Both the position numbers and the translations under genes were made by a program. Below, in pieces: positions 56,202 to 64,000 of a DNA stretch of 64,000 nt. Under the pieces are notes generated by a model. The model saw only the letters and a program-made list of their open reading frames with translations, made no database searches and was not told the origin of the DNA. How positions within the stretch are numbered: the first letter of the stretch is position 1; each line of letters begins with the position of its first letter. Source of the stretch: Planctomycetota bacterium (GTDB taxonomy: Bacteria > Planctomycetota > UBA1135 > GCA-002686595); NCBI GenBank assembly GCA_016714045.1, contig JADJNY010000010.1:119387-183386 (forward strand), given 5' to 3'.

Positions 56202-57782
56202 ATGCCTCGCATCCCGATCCCCGGTCGCGGCGTCCTCGCACTGCTCTGTCTCGGCCTCTCACCGGTTCTGCACGCCGACGAGCTCGCGTTCACCACGTCG
56301 AACACCAGTTCGCAGACCCCGTGGTCGCAGACGCTCACGGTGCCGCGCTTCGATCCGACGCTTGGGCTGCTCCAGTCCGTCCGCATCGAGCTCCGCGCGA
56401 CGATCCGCGGTCGCGTCGGGTACGAGAACCTCGCGGCGCAGCCGGCGGCTGGCCTAGTCAACTTCCAAGGGACGGTGACCGCGACGGGGCCGGGCTCCTC
56501 GACGGTGTCGACGACGGCCATCGCTCCCGTGGCGATCTCGACCGCGGCATTCGATGGATCGAACGACGAGACCGGGACGTCCGGTGGACGCATCGGCGGG
56601 CTCTCCGGACTGCAGGAGGAGACGATCACCGTCCCGTCGCATCCGGGGTTCATCGTGAGCGGCGCCTCGACGACGGCTTCGTTCGCCGTGCAGGCCGCGA
56701 ACACGACCTTCCAAGTGAGCGGGAGCCCGCTCGCGCTGAGCTCGCGCGTGACCTCCGATGCGCGCCTCACCGTGACGTACGTGTACCAACGCGTGCTCGA
56801 CTGCGATCAGGACGGAACGCCCGACTCGAATGAACTCGACTCGGACGCCGACGGGTTGCCGGACGACTGCGATCGCGAGCTCGCTGGGTACACGCGGCCG
56901 GGCAGTCTGCTCATCTTCCCCGAGGTCGAATCGTCGGCAGGAGTCTCGACCCTCGTCGCGGTCACGCTCGCCGATGGTGCGCCGGGAAATCGGCTCGTGC
57001 GCTTCGTCTACGTCGACGACGACACCTGCAGCACGCTCACGCAGGCCCGCGTGCTGACTCCGAACGACTCCTACATCGCGATCGCCTCGGCGGACATGCC
57101 CGCTTTCACTCGGGGCTGGATGTACGCGTTCGTCGACGGACCGAGCGGCCTTCCGATCGCGCATGACCACATCGCGGGTTCGTCGTTGCGCCTCGACGGC
57201 CTCCAAGCCCTCGAGTACGGAATCGACGCGATCCCGTTCCGTTCGCCGCGGCTGGCGAACACGGACGCGGATGGCGATGGCCTGCGCGACCTGAACGGGA
57301 TCGAGTACGACCGCGCACCCGATCGGCTCGTCTTCCCTCAGTTCCTCGGAAGCCGACTCACGCGGGAGAGCGATTTGATCCTCATCAACCTGAGCGGCGG
57401 CGGCGCGTTCACGGCCTCGGTCGAGTTTCAGATCTTCAACGACAACGAACAGGCGTTCTCGGCCCAGACGTCCTTCACGTGCTGGACGAAGCGTACGCTG
57501 TCCTCCATCTCGACCGCGTTCCTGCACGATTTCCTCGTGGGCCTGACGAACCACAACGTGAACGAGGTGTTGGGCTGGGGCAACGTCGAGAGCGGCTGGT
57601 TCACCGTGGACGGCGTCACGTCTTCCTCCGCGCAGACGACGATCACGGACCCGGCGATCCTGGGCGTGCTCGTGCAGCGGATGGACACCACCTATGCCGT
57701 GCGATTGCCGTACTACGAGGGGGAGCAGTCGAACGGTGACCTCGTGATCACGTCACCGCTCGGGGACACGACCGGGAATTGA
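56202..57782 (+). CDS. exported surface protein with calcium-binding type 3 repeat
   Basis: 526 residues. Signal peptide MPRIPIPGRGVLALLCLGLS ending near LHADE. The N-terminal 175 residues (FTTSNTSSQTPWSQTLTVPR) resemble the choice-of-anchor E type domain. A thrombospondin type 3-like calcium repeat follows at about 205-228 (DCDQDGTPDSNELDSDADGL). The C-terminal 290 residues are beta-rich with no known domain and include another short Asp loop (DADGDGLRDLNG). Third-position G+C is a little lower than in the housekeeping genes, which may reflect faster evolution or transfer. It sits just after the glycosyltransferase cluster and could be a glycan-decorated surface protein; that link is inference. 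Confidence 0.75.
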   Translation: MPRIPIPGRGVLALLCLGLSPVLHADELAFTTSNTSSQTPWSQTLTVPRFDPTLGLLQSVRIELRATIRGRVGYENLAAQPAAGLVNFQGTVTATGPGSSTVSTTAIAPVAISTAAFDGSNDETGTSGGRIGGLSGLQEETITVPSHPGFIVSGASTTASFAVQAANTTFQVSGSPLALSSRVTSDARLTVTYVYQRVLDCDQDGTPDSNELDSDADGLPDDCDRELAGYTRPGSLLIFPEVESSAGVSTLVAVTLADGAPGNRLVRFVYVDDDTCSTLTQARVLTPNDSYIAIASADMPAFTRGWMYAFVDGPSGLPIAHDHIAGSSLRLDGLQALEYGIDAIPFRSPRLANTDADGDGLRDLNGIEYDRAPDRLVFPQFLGSRLTRESDLILINLSGGGAFTASVEFQIFNDNEQAFSAQTSFTCWTKRTLSSISTAFLHDFLVGLTNHNVNEVLGWGNVESGWFTVDGVTSSSAQTTITDPAILGVLVQRMDTTYAVRLPYYEGEQSNGDLVITSPLGDTTGN

Positions 57783-57829
57783 AGTTCCTGTCGGGTGCGC
57801 GTGTGGCGCAAGGCCTCGCGCCCCTCGGA

Positions 57830-58645
57830 TCAAACGTCGATCGCCGCGCCGACCTCGTCCTGGCTCGCGACGACCACCTTCACGCGCGACGCGAGGCCCA
57901 AGCGATCCAGCACCGCATGGGCGCTCGCGAGCGCGCGCTCCGGCGCGTTCGTCTTCTTCGACAGGTGCGCGAGCACGAGCGTGTGCAGGTGCTCCGATGC
58001 GAGCTGCTCGAGCATTGCGGCGCTCTGCGCGTTGGACAGATGCCCGCGGTCGCCGGTGATGCGCTTCTTGAGCGAGGCCGGGTAAGGGCCGCGCTCCATC
58101 AGCTCGGGGTCCCAGTTGAACTCGAGCACGAGCACGTGGGCGTTCGCGAGGCGCGCGGCGACCTCGCGCGCGGGGTGCCCCAGGTCGGTCAGGATCACCG
58201 CGCGGCGCCCGGCGTGCCCGAGCGCGAAGGCTACCGTCGGGTCGCAGTCGTGCGGGAGCGTCACCGGCGTCACGCGCACGGGCTCCTCGCCGTGCGCGGG
58301 CACGTCGGGGTTCCACGTCGCGCGTTCGGCGAGCTCGAACGGCTGGTCGATGCGCAGCGCGGCCTGGCGCGGCGCCTTCTTCGCCGCGGCGTGGCGCAGG
58401 ATCGCGAGCGGGGCGTGCAGGAAGCCCTTCGAACGCCGCGCGATCGAGCCCGCGCTGCGCGCGTGGTCGAGGTGGCCGTGCGTCACGAGGACGTGGTCGA
58501 TGCGCCCGATCGGCGTGCCCGTCTCCGCGATGCGCGCGAGCTCGTCGTCGCGCCCGAGCCCCGCGTCGACGAGCAGCGTCGTGGCACCGCAGCGCACGAG
58601 CGTGCTGTTCCCTTCGCTGCCGCTGGCGAGGACGGTGAGTCGCAT
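57830..58645 (-). CDS. YycJ/WalJ-like metallo-beta-lactamase-fold hydrolase
   Basis: 271 residues. Start chosen at the ATG that gives LTVLASGSEGNSTLVRCG, the usual N-terminus of YycJ-type proteins; the frame is open 31 codons further but that part is not conserved. LLVDAGLG and the zinc motif THGHLDHARSAG are followed by TLPHDCDPTVAFAL, VILTDLGH and VLAHLSKKTNAPE, giving the full ligand set. The family has 5' to 3' exonuclease or regulatory roles in Firmicutes; the function in other phyla is open. It follows the YfhO-like gene on the same strand after 64 nt, with its own -10-like TACGCT 6 nt before the start. Confidence 0.88.
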   Translation of the reverse strand: MRLTVLASGSEGNSTLVRCGATTLLVDAGLGRDDELARIAETGTPIGRIDHVLVTHGHLDHARSAGSIARRSKGFLHAPLAILRHAAAKKAPRQAALRIDQPFELAERATWNPDVPAHGEEPVRVTPVTLPHDCDPTVAFALGHAGRRAVILTDLGHPAREVAARLANAHVLVLEFNWDPELMERGPYPASLKKRITGDRGHLSNAQSAAMLEQLASEHLHTLVLAHLSKKTNAPERALASAHAVLDRLGLASRVKVVVASQDEVGAAIDV

Positions 58646-58651
58646 CTCGAC

Positions 58652-58657
58652 AGCGTA
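58652..58657 (-). promoter_or_regulatory. -10-like element for the YycJ-like gene
   Basis: Reads TACGCT on the minus strand and ends 6 nt before the ATG. That start is fixed by family alignment, so a leaderless message is predicted. Confidence 0.4.
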
Positions 58658-58709
58658 TCGGATCGAGTGCTCCTGAGCGATCGCAGGAGGTGAGGCGTCG
58701 CGCCGGGTG

Positions 58710-59948
58710 TCAGACCGCGGTCCGCCGTCGGGCGCCAAGCGCCAGACCGAAGATCGTCAGCGCAGAGAGCACGCTGACCCACGCGCCGACGCGCAGCTCG
58801 AAGGGCTCGTACTTCGTCCGCGCGATCGAGTCGCCGGGCGGGATGCGGAGCGCGCGCAGGCCGCGCTCGACGCGCACGAACTCCGCGTCGTCGCCGTCGA
58901 TCGCGGCTTTCCAGCCCGGATCGAACGCTCCCTCGAAGACGAGCCACCCGCCGGAGCTCCCGCGCACCTCGACGTCGACGCGGTCGGCGGCAGGGCGGCG
59001 CACGAGGAGCTCACCGGGCGCGAGCGACTCGTTGTGCGCCGTCTCGCCAGCGGGTTCCTGGCCGCGCACGTCGGCCTCGACCCGCGCGAACTCGGACGCT
59101 GCACGGCGGTGCGTCTCGTCCGGCTCGAGCGCGCCGTGCGCGCGCGCGAAGCGCGGGTACGCATCGACGGCGGACGCCGCCGCGCCGAGCAGGATCCACG
59201 CGAGTGCGCGCGGAACGAGGACGATCGCCCGAGAGGCGCGCGGGAGCTCGCTTCCGTCGGTCGCGCGCTCTGCGTCCGACGCTCGGACGAGGCACGTCGC
59301 GCAGGCCATGAGGAGCGCGCTCCCCGCGACGAGCGCCGCGGCGCCGGGCGCGTTCGCGAGGCCGGCGCACGCGACGGAGCTCGCGAGCACGAGCCCGTTC
59401 GTCGCGCGCTCTCGGTCGAGGCCGAGCGCGGCCCACGCCGCCCACGGCAGGAACGCGAGCGCGTCGACGACGGCGCCCTCCTCGAGGTCGCCGAGCGCGA
59501 ACGCGCACGCCTGCGCGGCGAGCGCGAGAGCGAGCCCGAGGGCGTTCGCGCGCCTAGACCGCGGAGCTGCGCGACGCAGGCGCTGGACGAGCCGCGCGAC
59601 GAAGCGCTCCACGCCGAACCCGAGCACGACGAGCGCGAGGAACGCGCTCCACGCCGCCGCACGCTCGGGCTCCGAGAGCGCGCGCGTCGCGCGCAGCGGC
59701 GACCACGCGCCGCGCGCGAGCGCCGGGAGGAGCGGTCGCCCGGCGCCGTGCTCGGGATCCCAGCTCGGGAGCTCGCCGCGGACGGCCGCGGCGTGGAGCG
59801 CGCGCTCCTCCGCGAGCACCGCGGGGGAGGGCAGCACGCGCGTTCCGATCGCCCCGGCGCGTCCCGCGCCGAGCGCCGCGAGGAGCACGACGAACGGCCC
59901 GAGCGCGAGCAGGAGGACGCGAGCGATGCTGGACCCGGGCGGGGGCAT
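58710..59948 (-). CDS. compact YfhO-like membrane protein
   Basis: 412 residues. An N-terminal helix (ARVLLLALGPFVVLLAALGA) and about six further hydrophobic segments are followed by a C-terminal extracytoplasmic beta domain. It contains WLVFEGAFDPGWKAAIDGDD and the final LRIPPGDSIARTKYEPFELR, then a last helix. This C-terminus is typical of YfhO-type proteins, which help glycosylate lipoteichoic acid in Bacillus, but those are twice as long. It is divergent from the M28/PDZ gene across 78 nt. The role is probably surface glycan assembly (weak inference). Confidence 0.7.
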   Translation of the reverse strand: MPPPGSSIARVLLLALGPFVVLLAALGAGRAGAIGTRVLPSPAVLAEERALHAAAVRGELPSWDPEHGAGRPLLPALARGAWSPLRATRALSEPERAAAWSAFLALVVLGFGVERFVARLVQRLRRAAPRSRRANALGLALALAAQACAFALGDLEEGAVVDALAFLPWAAWAALGLDRERATNGLVLASSVACAGLANAPGAAALVAGSALLMACATCLVRASDAERATDGSELPRASRAIVLVPRALAWILLGAAASAVDAYPRFARAHGALEPDETHRRAASEFARVEADVRGQEPAGETAHNESLAPGELLVRRPAADRVDVEVRGSSGGWLVFEGAFDPGWKAAIDGDDAEFVRVERGLRALRIPPGDSIARTKYEPFELRVGAWVSVLSALTIFGLALGARRRTAV

Positions 59949-59954
59949 GGCGCG

Positions 59955-59960
59955 GGTCTA
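59955..59960 (-). promoter_or_regulatory. -10-like element for the YfhO-like gene
   Basis: Reads TAGACC on the minus strand and ends 6 nt before the ATG. A possible -35 TGTACA lies 17 nt further upstream (four of six bases). Confidence 0.4.
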
Positions 59961-60014
59961 CCGGCGCGCAGGGCGCGTGTACAGCGTGCCGATGGACTCG
60001 CCTCGACCGGGCGC

Positions 60015-60020
60015 TATGCT
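60015..60020 (+). promoter_or_regulatory. -10-like element for the M28/PDZ lipoprotein
   Basis: TATGCT ends 6 nt before the ATG at 60027. TGGACT 16 nt upstream matches four of six -35 bases. A leaderless message is predicted. Confidence 0.4.
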
Positions 60021-60026
60021 CCCGCC

Positions 60027-62075
60027 ATGTCGCCGCGTCAAGAGCTCCCGCGCCCGTCCCACGCCCTCGTCCTCCTCCTCTTCGTCGCGTGCCGCGCGAC
60101 GCCGGCGCCGGAGCACGGCTCCGCCGCCGCGCCGCACGCCGCGCACGCACCGCACGTGTCCGCGGGGCCCGCCGCGCCCGCGCACGGCGAACCCGGCCAT
60201 GTCCACGGCGCGGACGAGCACGGCGGCGCCGCGCACAAGAGCGCCGTCCACCCGAGCGCACCGCTCGATGTGCGCCTCGCCGACGCCGTGGCCTGGCTCG
60301 CGGACGACGCGCGGGCGGGACGCCGCGCCGGGACGGAGAGCGCGCGCGAGGCCGCACACTGGATCGCGCGCGCACTCGCGGACGCCGGGCTCGAGCCCGC
60401 GGGCGAGCAGGGGAACTGGTTCCAGTCGTTCGACGTCGCGCTCGACGCGCGCGACGGCGGGCGCTCGACGCTGCAGTGGAGCGAGGGCGCCACGATCGCC
60501 GCGCTCCCCGCCGTCCCGCTCTACTGCTCCGAGGGCGGCAGCGCCGCGGGCGCGCTCGTCTGGTGCGGCTTCGGCATCGACGACGCCGAACGCGGTTGGG
60601 AGGACTTCGCCGGGAAGGACCTGAAGGCGGGGACCACCGGCTCGATCGCCGTGATCGTGCGCGGCACGCCCGATGCGCCGCCGCCGAAGACGCCCGAGGT
60701 CGCGCCCAGTCCGCACGGCGGCCCGCCGCCCGATCCCTGGGGCAACGCGGGGTCCGTGTTCACGAAGGTGATGAACGCGAAGCGCCACGGGGCCTCCGGC
60801 GTCCTGCTGCTCCCGAAGAGCGCGGGCGAGGCCGTGCTCGCCTTCGACGTCGGCCACGGCGCGCGCGCGGGCCTCCCGTGCGTGACGATCGACGCGGAGA
60901 AGGCCGCCGTCGTGAAGCGGCGCTTCTTCGGTGCGGCGGAGTTCGACCTCACGCGTCCCGCGGCGGCGCTCCCGCCGTCGTCGATCCTGGCTGAGCTCCG
61001 TGCGGACGTCGTGCGCGAGAAGGGCGAGGCGCTCAACGTCCTCGGTCGACTGCGCGGCGCGGATTCGGCGCGCTGCGTCGTGATCGGCGCGCACTACGAC
61101 CACCTCGGCCACGGGGGGACGGGTTCGCTCGCGCCGAGCGCGACCGGCGAGATCCACAACGGCGCCGACGACAACGCGAGCGGCACCGCCGCCGTGATCG
61201 AGATCGCGCGCGCGCTTCGACAGCAGGGCCCGCCGCCGTGCGACGTCGTCGTCGCGCTGTGGTCGGGCGAGGAAGAGGGGTTGCTCGGCAGCGAGCACTG
61301 GGCGCAGCACCCGACCGTGCCGCTCGCGAAGGTCGTCGCGAACCTGAACCTCGACATGGTCGGGCGCGCGGGCAACGGCAAGCTCCAGGTCCTCGGCGCA
61401 GGGACGTCGAGCGCGTTCGCGGGCTGGATGGAGGAGGTCGGGAAGCGCGCGGGCCTCGAACTCACGGTCAACCTGGCGGGCGGCGCGCTCGGCGGCTCGA
61501 GCGACCACCAGACGTTCCTCAAGCGCTCGATCCCCGCGCTGCACCTCTTCAGCGGGCTCCACGCCGACTACCACAAGCCGACGGACGACGCGGACAAGTT
61601 CGAGGCGCAGGGCGCCGCGAAGGTCGTCGCGCTCGGCGCGGACCTCGTGCTGCGCATGGCGAGCGCGTCGAAGCTCGACTACGTCGAGTCGAAGGCCCCT
61701 CCGAGCGGGGCGGGCGAGCGCCAGACGCCGACGGGCGGCTTCCGCGTGCGGTTGGGCTCGATCCCGAACTACGCGTACGAAGGGAAGGGCGTCTTGATCG
61801 ACGGCGCGTCGCAAGGCACGCCGGCGGAGCGCGCGGGCCTGACGAAGGGCGACGTGCTCGTGAAGCTCGGCGACGTCGCGCTCGACAGCGTGCACGACCT
61901 CACGTACGCGCTGTCGCACTTCAAGCCGGGCGACGTCGTGCCGCTGCGCTTCGTGCGCGACGGCGTCGAGCAGGAGACGCGCGTGACGCTCGTCGCACCG
62001 GCGGGGGGACGTGCAAGACGCGGCGACGTGCGCGGGCAGCGCGGTCCGCGCGGCGGGCCGGACCATCATGCCTGA
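60027..62075 (+). CDS. M28-family aminopeptidase lipoprotein with PA insert and PDZ domain
   Basis: 682 residues. Lipoprotein signal ending LLLFVAC with Cys 22, then a His/Ala/Pro-rich linker to about residue 80. A protease-associated (PA) type insert lies around 150-310 (ALVWCGFGIDDAERGWEDFA). The M28 catalytic core has GAHYDHLG near 354, NGADDNASGTAAV, SGEEEGLLGSEHW, LNLDMVGR, GSSDHQTF and DYHKPTDDADK, so every zinc ligand is present. Residues about 575-665 form a PDZ domain (GVLIDGASQGTPAERAGLTK). It should degrade peptides at the cell envelope. Its stop overlaps the start of the cation exporter gene by 8 nt. Confidence 0.92.
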   Translation: MSPRQELPRPSHALVLLLFVACRATPAPEHGSAAAPHAAHAPHVSAGPAAPAHGEPGHVHGADEHGGAAHKSAVHPSAPLDVRLADAVAWLADDARAGRRAGTESAREAAHWIARALADAGLEPAGEQGNWFQSFDVALDARDGGRSTLQWSEGATIAALPAVPLYCSEGGSAAGALVWCGFGIDDAERGWEDFAGKDLKAGTTGSIAVIVRGTPDAPPPKTPEVAPSPHGGPPPDPWGNAGSVFTKVMNAKRHGASGVLLLPKSAGEAVLAFDVGHGARAGLPCVTIDAEKAAVVKRRFFGAAEFDLTRPAAALPPSSILAELRADVVREKGEALNVLGRLRGADSARCVVIGAHYDHLGHGGTGSLAPSATGEIHNGADDNASGTAAVIEIARALRQQGPPPCDVVVALWSGEEEGLLGSEHWAQHPTVPLAKVVANLNLDMVGRAGNGKLQVLGAGTSSAFAGWMEEVGKRAGLELTVNLAGGALGGSSDHQTFLKRSIPALHLFSGLHADYHKPTDDADKFEAQGAAKVVALGADLVLRMASASKLDYVESKAPPSGAGERQTPTGGFRVRLGSIPNYAYEGKGVLIDGASQGTPAERAGLTKGDVLVKLGDVALDSVHDLTYALSHFKPGDVVPLRFVRDGVEQETRVTLVAPAGGRARRGDVRGQRGPRGGPDHHA

Positions 62076-63095
62076 GCGAGCGCCGAGGTTCGCCGACCAC
62101 GACCACGATTTCGGGCTGACCGAGGTCCGGCCGGGCGAGCGGCGCACGCGCTGGGTCGTCGCGCTGACCGCGGCGATGATGGTGGTCGAGATCGCCGCGG
62201 GACTCGCGACGGGCTCGATGGCGCTGCTCGCGGACGGCTGGCACATGGCGACGCACGCGGCGGCGCTCGGCATCGCGGCCTTCGCGTGCGCCGCCTACGC
62301 GAGGAAGCGCGCGCGGGATCGCGCGCTTCGACCCCGGCACGGGCAAGGTCCGGGGCGCTCGGCGGGTTCGGCAGCGGTCAGCCTCGCGGTCGTCGCGGTG
62401 TTCGTGCTCGCGGAGAGCGTCGCGCGGCTCGTCGAGCCCACGGCGATCCGGTTCGACGAGGCGATCTTCGTCGCGGGCGTCGGGCTTGTCGTCAACCTCG
62501 TCAGCGCGTGGCTCCTGCGCGACGTCGAGCACGGTCACGCGCACGGTGGCGAGCACGAGCACGAGCACGAGCACGAAGCCGCCCACGTGGAGCGCGCCGG
62601 CGCGCATCCCGCGCACGCGCTGCGCCATGGCGAGCACCACGCCACCCGCCGCGGGGGCGATTGCCTCCACGTCCTCGCCGACAGCGCTGGCTTCCCGTCC
62701 CCACGATCGCGACGCTCGTCGCGGGCAAGTACCTCGGCTGGAGCTGGCTCGACGCGGTCACCGGCATCCTCGGCGCCGTGCTGATCGCGCGCTGGTCGGT
62801 CGGGCTCCTGCGCGACACGAGCGCCGTGCTCCTCGACGCCGAGGTTCCGCTCGAGCGGCAGCGCGCCATCCGCGGCGCACTGGAGACGCGCGCGGGCGAC
62901 CGCGTGCTCGACCTGCACGTCTGGCGCGTCGGGCCGCGGCACCTCGCGGTGCTCGTCGTGCTCGCGAGCGACGAGCCGCGCGCGCCCGACGTCTACAAGG
63001 AGCGCCTCGCGGCCTTCCAGGACCTGGCGCACGTCACGGTCGAGGTCCGGGCGGACGGCGCGCGCTCGACGGCCGCGCCGCTCGCGCGGCCCTGA
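62068..63095 (+). pseudogene. cation diffusion facilitator (zinc/cobalt exporter type) with about five single-base insertions
   Basis: Starts ATG 62068 in frame 1: VVALTAAMMVVEIAAGLATG, then LLADGWHMATHAAALGIAAF, the metal-site helix of CDF exporters. Family sequence is recovered only by changing frame repeatedly. ARFDPGTGKV is in frame 2 from 62321, ALGGFGS in frame 0 from 62355, and AVSLAVVAVFVLAESVARLV back in frame 1 from 62374. A His-rich loop (62530-62640) is followed by LHVLAD in frame 1, ALAS in frame 2 and VPTIATLVAGKYLGWSWLD in frame 0, on to 63095. Each change fits one extra base. The corrected protein is about 340 residues. No other gene here is so damaged. Confidence 0.82.
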
Positions 63096-63101
63096 ACGCG
63101 C

Positions 63102-63125
63102 GACGGGGCGCTCTCGCGCCCCGTC
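63102..63125. terminator. hairpin between convergent exporter and TolB-like genes
   Basis: A 10-bp perfect stem GACGGGGCGC / GCGCCCCGTC with a TCTC loop lies in the 58-nt gap between the two convergent stops. It can serve both strands. Confidence 0.6.
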
Positions 63126-63153
63126 CGGACCCACATCGGCGCGCCGTGGCGGC

Positions 63154-63993
63154 TCAGCGCCATTCCGCGACGTAGAGGTTCGTCTCCTCCGGCGTCGCGC
63201 CCCCGCGGTTGCTCGCGAACACGAACCACTTGCCGTCCGGGCTGAACATCGGGAACGCGTCGAAGCCCTCGTAGGTCGTGACGCGCTCGAGGTTCTTGCC
63301 GTCGAGGTCGCAGGCGAAGAGGTCGAACTTGCGGCCCTCGCGCGTCGTGTCGTGGTGGTTGCTCGCGAACACGATGCGCTGGTCGTTCGGGAAGAAGTAC
63401 GGCGCGAAGTTCGCGCGGCCGAGCTTCGTCACCTGCTTGCGCTCGGAGCCGTCGGGCCGGACGAGCATGATCTCCATCTTCGTCGGCTTGACGAGCCAGT
63501 TCGAAAGGAGCGCCTTGTACTGCGCGATCTCGTCCTGCTCCTTGCCCGGCGTGAAGGCCGTCGCGCGGAACACGAGCCACTTCCCGTCGTGGCTGAAGAA
63601 GGCGCCGCCGTCGTAGCCGGGCGCGTTCGTGACCTGCTGCAGGTGGTTCCCGTCGAGGTCGCTCGTCCAGAGCTCGAGGTCGCCCGAGCGCGTCGACGTG
63701 AACACCATGCGATCGCCGAGCGGCGAGATCGTCGCCTCGGCGTCGTAGCCGTACGTCGTCGTCAGCGCGCGTTCCTTCCCGGTCGCGAGGTCCTGCACGT
63801 AGAGGTCGTACTCCGGGTGCACGGGCCACACGTAGCCCTTGCTCATGTCGGGCTTCGGCGGGCAGTCCTGCTGCCACGCGTGCGTCGACGCGTAGAGCAC
63901 GGACTTGCCGTCCGGCAGGAAGTAGGAGCACGTCGTGACGCCGCCCGCGTGCGAGACGAGGCGTGCGTCGCCGCCGGCGGAGTCGGGGCCCGA
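63154..63993 (-). CDS. TolB/WD40-like beta-propeller protein (5' part uncertain at window edge)
   Basis: At least 279 residues. Repeated propeller blades are visible: TTCSYFLPDGKSVLYAST, DAEATISPLGDRMVFTSTRS, GGAFFSHDGKWLVF, FAPYFFPNDQRIVFASN and AFPMFSPDGKWFVFASN, with DLDGNHL / DLDGKNLERVT turns. This is the TolB-type PD40 repeat family, common in exported proteins. Similarity runs on upstream of the first possible start, but an in-frame TGA at 63994-63996 sits just inside the window end. Either the start is a rare codon, or another frameshift occurs, as in nearby genes; the true 5' end lies outside the window. Confidence 0.8.
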   Translation of the reverse strand, partial: SGPDSAGGDARLVSHAGGVTTCSYFLPDGKSVLYASTHAWQQDCPPKPDMSKGYVWPVHPEYDLYVQDLATGKERALTTTYGYDAEATISPLGDRMVFTSTRSGDLELWTSDLDGNHLQQVTNAPGYDGGAFFSHDGKWLVFRATAFTPGKEQDEIAQYKALLSNWLVKPTKMEIMLVRPDGSERKQVTKLGRANFAPYFFPNDQRIVFASNHHDTTREGRKFDLFACDLDGKNLERVTTYEGFDAFPMFSPDGKWFVFASNRGGATPEETNLYVAEWR

Positions 63994-64000
63994 TCACGCG

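Overview
The window is about 70% G+C, densely packed, and free of rRNA, tRNA, insertion sequences and CRISPR. Many genes overlap by 4 nt (ATGA or GTGA junctions). Gene content points to a diderm chromosome, most likely of a high-GC member of the Planctomycetota. The evidence is large secreted or lipid-anchored surface proteins, one ending in a Cys/Gly-rich CPCGNTGAPGHGCANS domain I associate with that phylum, together with paired OPT transporters, M14-type proteins with Asp-rich inserts, and a PrkA/DUF444/SpoVR set. The phylum call is inference; no marker gene decides it.

Layout. 1-3339: end of a methyltransferase gene, an MmcQ/YjbR-like protein with a histone-H1-like tail, and the ruvB-tgt pair on the minus strand. 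3340-7323: a long promoter/leader region, a large beta-propeller lipoprotein and its terminator. 7371-13697: a quinone-biosynthesis run (ubiE, CPBP protease, ubiX, ubiA-like), then holA and mutL, which has an in-frame stop in its linker. A 9-bp tandem repeat follows at 13758-13872. 13893-19392: two exported proteins of unknown role, miaA, nadD, a WecA/TagO-like transferase and a frameshifted metallophosphoesterase. 19418-29857: yidC, mnmE, nrdR behind a NrdR-box-like palindrome, a NrdD-like protein with two ATP cones and no glycyl-radical site, and smc.

30078-34153: two adjacent M14-carboxypeptidase-like proteins that appear to have lost the zinc ligands, facing an M28 peptidase. 34430-38991: prkA, DUF444 and spoVR, a stress-kinase set in which the first and last genes are frameshifted. 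39047-42264: a small ORF, a DUF695/RraB protein, a TerB protein and a frameshifted NHL-type lipoprotein. 42721-47120: two tandem OPT transporters. 47418-57782: a secreted protein, four glycosyltransferase genes (one a GT2-GT4 fusion) and a calcium-repeat surface protein. 57830 to the end: a YycJ-like hydrolase, a YfhO-like membrane protein, an M28/PDZ lipoprotein, a badly frameshifted zinc/cation exporter and a TolB-like propeller running to the window edge.

Two patterns cut across the window. First, a TANNNT -10-like element lies only 6-10 nt upstream of many start codons, which predicts leaderless or nearly leaderless transcripts. Second, at least eleven single-base frame changes fall in five otherwise well conserved genes, and mutL carries an in-frame stop. 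Uncorrected sequence errors or real gene decay could both explain this, and read-level data are needed to decide.
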